From Diplocarpon mali (taxonomy: Eukaryota; Ascomycota; Leotiomycetes; Helotiales; Drepanopezizaceae), in NCBI GenBank assembly GCA_024741835.1, contig JAENRP010000092.1, positions 3,218 through 67,217 on the forward strand: a DNA stretch of 64,000 bases, written 5' to 3'. Shown one piece after another: positions 58,101 to 64,000 of the stretch. The notes under the pieces were generated by a model. It was given only the letters and a program-made list of their open reading frames with translations. It ran no database searches and was not told the origin of the DNA. A program made the translations under genes and the position numbers. Positions within the stretch are counted from its first letter, which is position 1. The number at the start of each line of letters is the position of its first letter.

Positions 58101-61100
58101 TGTCGCCGATGAATATAGTGAGGCTCTGAGCTCCGTCGCTCAGCCTTCATCGACAGCTGTCAGGTTTCACTCCAGCCTCTTCGGCAATCTCGTCGACGGC
58201 ACAAAGCTTCAACCATCCTACTGGGTTGACAACCTCACGAAAGCGGTACGGTTCTCAGAAGCACTCACGAGCATGTGCAAGCCTACGGAGGGGCACAAAA
58301 CTGGTGTTGACATGGTCATCGAGATTGGACCTGCTGCTGCACTTGCAGGCCCTGTAAAGCAGATTTTGAAGGCTAACGGGCCAAGCACAATGGCAATACC
58401 TTATGCGTCAGCCTTGGTGAGGAAGAAGGATGCAGTCGAGTCAGCAATGGATCTTGCGGCGACCCTGTTCAACAAAGGTGCACCTCTCAACCTAGGCGCT
58501 GTGAACTTTCCACGCCCTAAAAAGGCTCCGTTGTTACTTGTTGATATGCCTCGTTACCCTTGGAATCACCAAACCCGGTACTGGCACGAATCGAGACTGG
58601 TACAGAAACAACGACGCCGTACAACGCCGCGGAATGACATCATCGGGACTGTTGCAAATTACTCCAATGATCTGGAGCCGATTTGGAGAAATATCCTCCG
58701 CATCGACGAGCTTCCCTGGCTGCGACACCACAAGATCCAGGGACTCACGCTCTTTCCCATATCCGGCTTTCTCTCTATGGCCATAGAAGGAGCAAGTCAG
58801 AGAGCCAACACGCGTGGGTTGAAGTTTGAGAGTTTTGTTCTCCGCGATGTTCTGGTCTCTACCCCACTCATGATCACCGACCAAGATATTGAAACGACCC
58901 TACAACTCCGGTCTATCCAGGACAGCTCGTCTACCTCATCTGAAACATGGGACGAGTTCCGCATCCACTCATATGCAGACGGAAAAGGATGGACGGAGCA
59001 TTGCAAAGGCTTAGTGGCAGTCCGAGGGGCCGACTCAAAGGGTTTTGATCATGTCAGACTTGCCGATGATTCGAAACAATTGGCACGGTCGAGAATGGCG
59101 GCATTGGACAGTGCGGCAACAATTCAAGTGGACAAAGTCAAGATGTACGGTTCTCTCGCCGACCTAGAAGTTTCATACGGCCCTACATTTCAGGGGATGA
59201 ATGAGTGCCGTACAAGCAGTACCTGCTCTGTGGCCAACATCACGGCTGAAGATACCTCGCAAGAAATGCCACTAGGTGTCCAGTCCAGCACTGTTATACA
59301 TCCAGCGTTCTTGGAGCAGTTGATCGAGATGTATTGGCCTATTTTCGGTGCTGGGCACAAACCTCTTGATACCGTCTACCTTCCTTCTTCGATCGGGTAC
59401 ATGACAGTATCTCGGAGTATTGCTGAGCTCATAAGCAGGCCTGGAGACTCGCTCAGAGGATTCTGCGAAGGCAGTGCGCCACTGAGCCCAAAGCCTGTAC
59501 AAGTCTCGATGTTCGCTGTTGCTGCCGACTCCGAAGAGTCTATTATTAGGGTAGATAACCTCACCATTTCACCCATTCTGGAGCAAGCAATGGCATCAGA
59601 AGAGGAAGCACACAGAGAGCTCTGTTTCAAACTTCAATGGGAGCCGTTTCCCGAGAGGCCCGAAGCCTCCAGCGGAGAAGTCACACTTACTCCGAAAGGC
59701 GCCGCAGATGCCGGCTCGAACGCCGTCCTAGGTGATGTTGTTATCATCCACGGAGGATCTGACTCACAAATACGGATCGCCACAAGACTTGCCGATTCTT
59801 TGCAAAATTCAACTGGGGAGAGACCAGAGATCGGCACTCTCGGCAACACAACGGCTAAAGAGAAGCTCTGCATATTTATCTCAGAGATAGGCGAGCCTCT
59901 ATTATCTACTCTCATGCCATCTCAATTTGTAGCCTTGCAGAAGTTATTGACAAATGTCCAGGGCATCCTTTGGGTTGTACGAGGTGCATATGCAGAGTCT
60001 GATAACCCTGATGCCAATATGGTCGCGGGATTGAGCAGAAGCATCCGGTCTGAAACGCTACTCAAATTTGCGACGCTGGACTTGGATTCGAAGTCCAGTC
60101 TATCCGATGAACTCTCTGTGCAAGCAATTTTGAAGACTTTCAGGACAGTTTTCGCTGCCGATGCAAACGCACACTGCGAGTTGGAATACATGGAGAGGAA
60201 GGGCTCGATATTCACTCCTCGGATCGTTAATGACGACGAGATGAATAAATTTGTGCACAAGCAGACAAGCCCGTTGGCGTTGGAACCCACTCCCTTCTCT
60301 CAGGATGGACGGGCCTTGAAGATGACGATCGGAACTGTAAGTGAACCAAGCCCAAGATATTCAGCCACCAAGATAACCCGAGTGAAAATTGCTGACACGC
60401 CGTTTCGTAGTCTGGCTTTCTTGATACCATTCATTTCAATGACGACCCATTGCCCGAGACTTCACTTGCCGAGGACGAAGTTGAGATCGAGGTCAAAGCT
60501 ATTGGAGTAAACCATCAGGATCTTCTTGTTGCCAATGGCCACGGGGAGACCAGTAACTTCGGCCTGGAGTGCAGTGGTATTGTCGCCAGAGTGGGGAGCA
60601 AGGTCACCGATTTCGTGGTCAACGACAGAGTTGCCGCGATCTCGGTATCACACAGCACGTACTCGACCTATACTCGCACCAAGGCCGCCTTTGTCCTCAA
60701 GATCCACAGTGGCCTATCTTTTGAGGATGCTGCCACGATTCCGATTGCACATTGCACCGCAGGCTATGGACTGATCCATCTCGCACGCCTGCAGAAGGAA
60801 GAAACCATCTTGGTACATGGCGGCGCTAGTCCAACTGGACAGGCTGTTATCGCTTTGGGCCAGGCAACTGGCGCTGAGGTTTTCGCAACAGTTGGGACCG
60901 CAGAGGAGAAGGACATTCTCATGAAGTCCCATAATCTCCCTAGTGACCACATACTTTCCGACCAATATAGCTCGTTCGGTGAAGGGGTCCGTCAGAAGAC
61001 CGCTAACCAGGGTGTCGATGTTGTGTTGAGTTGTGTCGCTACCGACCCCGAAACAACTCGACAGTTGTGGCAATCACTTGCCATCTTCGGAAGATTCGTA

Positions 61101-62619
61101 GCCTTCACCAAGTGTTCGAGATTCGACACTGCTCAGTTTGTAAACAACGCAAGCTTTATGTCGGTCGACTTGCAGTCTCTTGCCAACCAGAGACCAAAGA
61201 TAATGGCACGACTGGTCGCCGAAGTTTCTGGACTACTAGAGAGCGGGAAGATCGCTCCTCATGATGGTACTACCGTCTTTCCAATTTCTGATGTCGCAAC
61301 CGCAATGAAAATGTTGCAGAGTGGGAATGTAGGCGGCAAGTTCGTTGTCCTTCCAAATGCCAACGATGTGGTCAAGGTTTGTGCCTCACTCCCTAGAATT
61401 TCGGGAAAATAGCTGACAGATTTCGAGGCGACTCCCTCAAGCAAGGAAACCAAACTCCTCAAGGCGGATGCGTCCTATATCCTCATCGGAGGCACGGGCG
61501 GACTCGGTCGAAGTATGGCGAGGTGGATGGCCGGCAAAGGCGCTCGCAGCATCGTTCTTGTATCACGAACTGGGTCAGCAACTGGTAAGGTTGAAGAGCT
61601 GATTGAAGAACTCGCTGCTGTCGGGGCAAGCGTCATCGTACGACCTTGCGACGTCGCAGATACTATCTCGGTGGAGAACCTTATAAAGAAGGAACTCGGT
61701 AGCTTGCCTCCTGTGAAGGGCGTTGTCCACGGTGCAATGGTGCTTCGGGTGAGTTCAACGAAACCCTTATTACCCCTTAGACCCTTCGCTGACCAGTCAG
61801 GATGTATTGTTCGAGAAGATGACCTTCGAAGAATACACTACTGTCATCGAGAGCAAAGTCCGGGGTGCCTGGAATTTCCATAATGCACTCAAGGGTCAGG
61901 ATCTTGACTTCTTCGTCGCCATCTCCTCCGCAGCTGGTGCAGTTGGCAACAGAGGCCAGGCAGCATACTCAGCTGCCAATACCTTCCTCAACGCATTCGT
62001 TCAACACCGCATCGGTCTTGGCCTCCCAGCTTCTTCGATCGACCTCACTGCGGTATCTGATGCCGGGTACCTGGCCGAGAATGCCGAAGCTGCCGCAGAG
62101 GTTGCAAAGAACCTGGGAAGCGATACCATCTGTGAAGCTGAGGTACTGGCTCTACTTCAAGCCGCCATCAGCGGACGCTTGGCTACTGCTTGCAACAGCC
62201 ACACAATCACTGGTGTCCGAATCACGCCCAGCCTCCCCTTCTGGACCAACGACGCAAAGTTCAAGCACCTGCGCCTCGCGGCCGAGGAAGTCGCCAAGTC
62301 CGAGAGTTCCAACAGCGACACCCTCGTCTCGTGGAACGCGGCTCTGAAAGCGAGCAAGACAATCGAAGAAGCCCAGGACGTGGTGTGCCGAGGGCTGCTG
62401 AACAAGCTCCCTTCGGTCCTGATGATCGAGGAGGAAGACATGGACATCACGCGGCCTCTGACAAGCTATGCACTGGACTCACTAGTCGCGATCGAAGTGC
62501 GGAACTTCATCACCAGGGAGTTTGAGGCGAACATGCAGGTTTTGGAACTGCTGTCCAGTGGCTCCATCGAGACTCTGGCGAAGATCATCTGCGGTAAAAG
62601 CAAGATTGTGAAGCTGTGA
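55171..62619 (+). CDS. Highly reducing type I polyketide synthase (KS-AT-DH-ER-KR-ACP)
   Basis: Twelve exons: 55171-55813, 55860-56070, 56121-56267, 56323-56381, 56431-56750, 56814-57215, 57314-57464, 57524-57665, 57759-60336, 60411-61376, 61428-61748, 61801-62619. They give 2,252 residues. KS (about 68-490) has Cys 242 in DTACSSS, EAHGTGT and [14 protein letters not shown] (about 595-900) has [10 protein letters not shown] and [14 protein letters not shown] with Ser 691. DH (about 980-1275) has [10 protein letters not shown] with His about 1016, but the second motif reads [10 protein letters not shown] instead of the usual HPxxLDxxxQ. About 1285-1550 looks like a structural KR; no methyltransferase is visible. 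ER (about 1555-1870) has [10 protein letters not shown] where HAAAGGVGQ is usual. KR has GGTGGLG and an intact Ser-Tyr-Asn set (SSAAGA, AAYSAAN). ACP has ALDSL near 2206. There is no thioesterase, reductase or condensation domain. Intron 10's acceptor (TTCGAG) is the least certain join. Confidence 0.96.
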
Positions 62620-64000
62620 AGCTCTGGGGTTGAGTTGTCGTGTAGAATAGGATATTTATATCTGTTGCTTAGATAGCTTCTAGAAGTAGATCTTCAGTCG
62701 CTGGCGGAATTAATACTTTTTGTGAAATGGTCAGCCTGCATCATTAACTTGAAGTAGACTGTATGCATTCTGAGACTGCGAGTTCTCCATTCCATCGCCA
62801 AGTTCGATATCTCGGTTAGATGCAGTGAACAGCCAATTTTGATGGATAGCAGGCCGGTGGCTGTGAATATCAATTCATAAGTGTCCAGGGAGCTTACAGA
62901 AAATCCGGCACCGTCAGACTTTCCGAACCCGTCTAAGCGGCACTGCCTCGTGGGCACCTGATAGCTTAGCACTATGATACTACAGATTTCGATACCAATA
63001 CCGATACCGTTTTGTTATAAAGAGGTGAGGTGTAGTGTGCATTCTCATTCGACGTTTTCATGTAATGCGATGTATATTATAGCTCATATCTATTTTGTAG
63101 CTACGCAAGCTCAATGGGGGATTTTTCAGAAGTAGAACCTCTGGCAGCAATTCAAAATCACGTACTAGTCAGCTGCCGCAATCTATTCGGCATCTCTAGT
63201 GATCTAGGCAATTACTATCATTGCCGTCGCCCCACTGGAGAACGTCTGGAGAAGTTGGGATTTTTTATTGCAGGATGGGTGTGAGATCTATAGGCCAGCT
63301 TGTATGGTTTGAGAGCTTCTTTCTCTCAATCCATGACATGGGTGGAGAGCTGTCTCCCACCAGATGGTTGGCTGGCCATTGTACATTTTCTACGCGTCCT
63401 GGCAGGAGATCAGAACGCGCACGTCGTCGGAGGAAGAGGAGGGCGAGGAGTGACAAGCCGACCCTAGAGTGGAACCAATCACGTGGATTCGCGTACTCGT
63501 TCCTTACCTCACTCGACCATTACACTCGATTAGTACTTGGCCCCCAATGTTATGTGTAGCTTTATAGCAGAGCCCTCTATCAGTTCTGGCTTCTCCAGTT
63601 GTCGGTTTTCAATTGAATGCTCTGAGGGCTCTGAGGGCTCTCGTTTCGTATGTGAAGCTCTCTGCGTGGCTTTGGTACCTAGCTTATTATCTACACATGC
63701 AGATCGTCATAGGAGGAAAGAAGGGGGTCATAGCGAAAGAAGAGAAGGAAGAGGAGTAGGGGGAAGAATAATTACTGCAGCTAAATGGTAGGAGATAAAG
63801 AATGGTTTTATTTATAATTAGTTACTAAGAGAGAGAGAGAGAGATATATATATTCGTATATATTTAATAGGATTTTTCATACAATGATACAAGATACGGC
63901 ACTAGAGAAACGATAATAGAAATCGCTATCAAATGGCGCAATTCAATCGAGATTGTAAATGCATCTTCAAAAAGTCGATGTATTCAGCGCGTAGAATTTC
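62620..64000. other. Right-edge stretch without a supportable gene
   Basis: 1.4 kb downstream of the PKS, AT-rich, with a GAGAGA/TATATA microsatellite at about 63828-63852 and a CTCTGAGGG direct repeat (63621-63643). Short open frames have no motif. Further cluster genes could lie beyond the window. Confidence 0.45.
63828..63852. repeat. GA/TA dinucleotide microsatellite
   Basis: A GA run passes directly into a TA run. Simple-sequence DNA near the right edge. Confidence 0.85.

Noticed and set aside
1..64000. CRISPR array, bacterial operon or phage structure
   Set aside because: The window is eukaryotic, with spliced fungal genes; no regularly spaced repeats with unique spacers are present.

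Overview
The window comes from a filamentous ascomycete (Pezizomycotina). The genes carry many short GT-AG introns of about 43-98 bp with CTAAC/CTGAC-type branch sites. The gene set is fungal (SHR3, KAR9, condensin BRN1/CND2, a highly reducing polyketide synthase, a NIS1-like secreted protein). An AT-rich island holds a transposase whose decay consists of C-to-T and G-to-A changes, the signature of repeat-induced point mutation (RIP). I cannot assign class or genus from sequence alone. Thirteen protein-coding genes could be modelled with exon boundaries that keep frame throughout.

Left part (1-33.5 kb), mostly housekeeping: an SRPBCC/START-like membrane-anchored protein (824-1560, -), the amino-acid-permease chaperone SHR3 (4159-4878, +), a BTB/POZ protein (6376-7370, +), an unassigned Ser/Pro-rich basic protein (10563-11201, -), the spindle-positioning protein KAR9 (17748-20825, -), a vacuolar/ER-type cation/Ca2+ exchanger (22275-25580, -), the condensin kleisin subunit (26140-29883, +), a THOC5-family mRNA-export protein (30316-31053, +) and a cupredoxin-like membrane protein (32191-33497, +). 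The condensin gene has a 1,065-bp intron containing a tRNA-like sequence. Long GC-rich, repeat-bearing gaps separate several of these genes.

Middle part (33.5-42.8 kb): a gene-poor, partly AT-rich block. It contains a RIP-destroyed Tc1-type (DD34E) transposase on the minus strand around 36.5-37.6 kb. The only confident gene is a small secreted NIS1-like effector candidate (39926-40357, +).

Right part (42.8-62.6 kb), a candidate secondary-metabolite cluster: a 19-exon full-size ABCB/MDR exporter (42862-47732, -), an FSH1/LovG-type serine hydrolase (50331-51320, -) and a 12-exon highly reducing PKS (55171-62619, +) with order KS-AT-DH-(pseudo-KR)-ER-KR-ACP, no C-methyltransferase and no release domain. 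A plausible division of labour is that the PKS builds the chain, the hydrolase releases it in trans, and the transporter exports the product. No tailoring oxidase or pathway transcription factor is visible in this window. The cluster may continue beyond 64 kb, where the sequence ends without another gene I can support.
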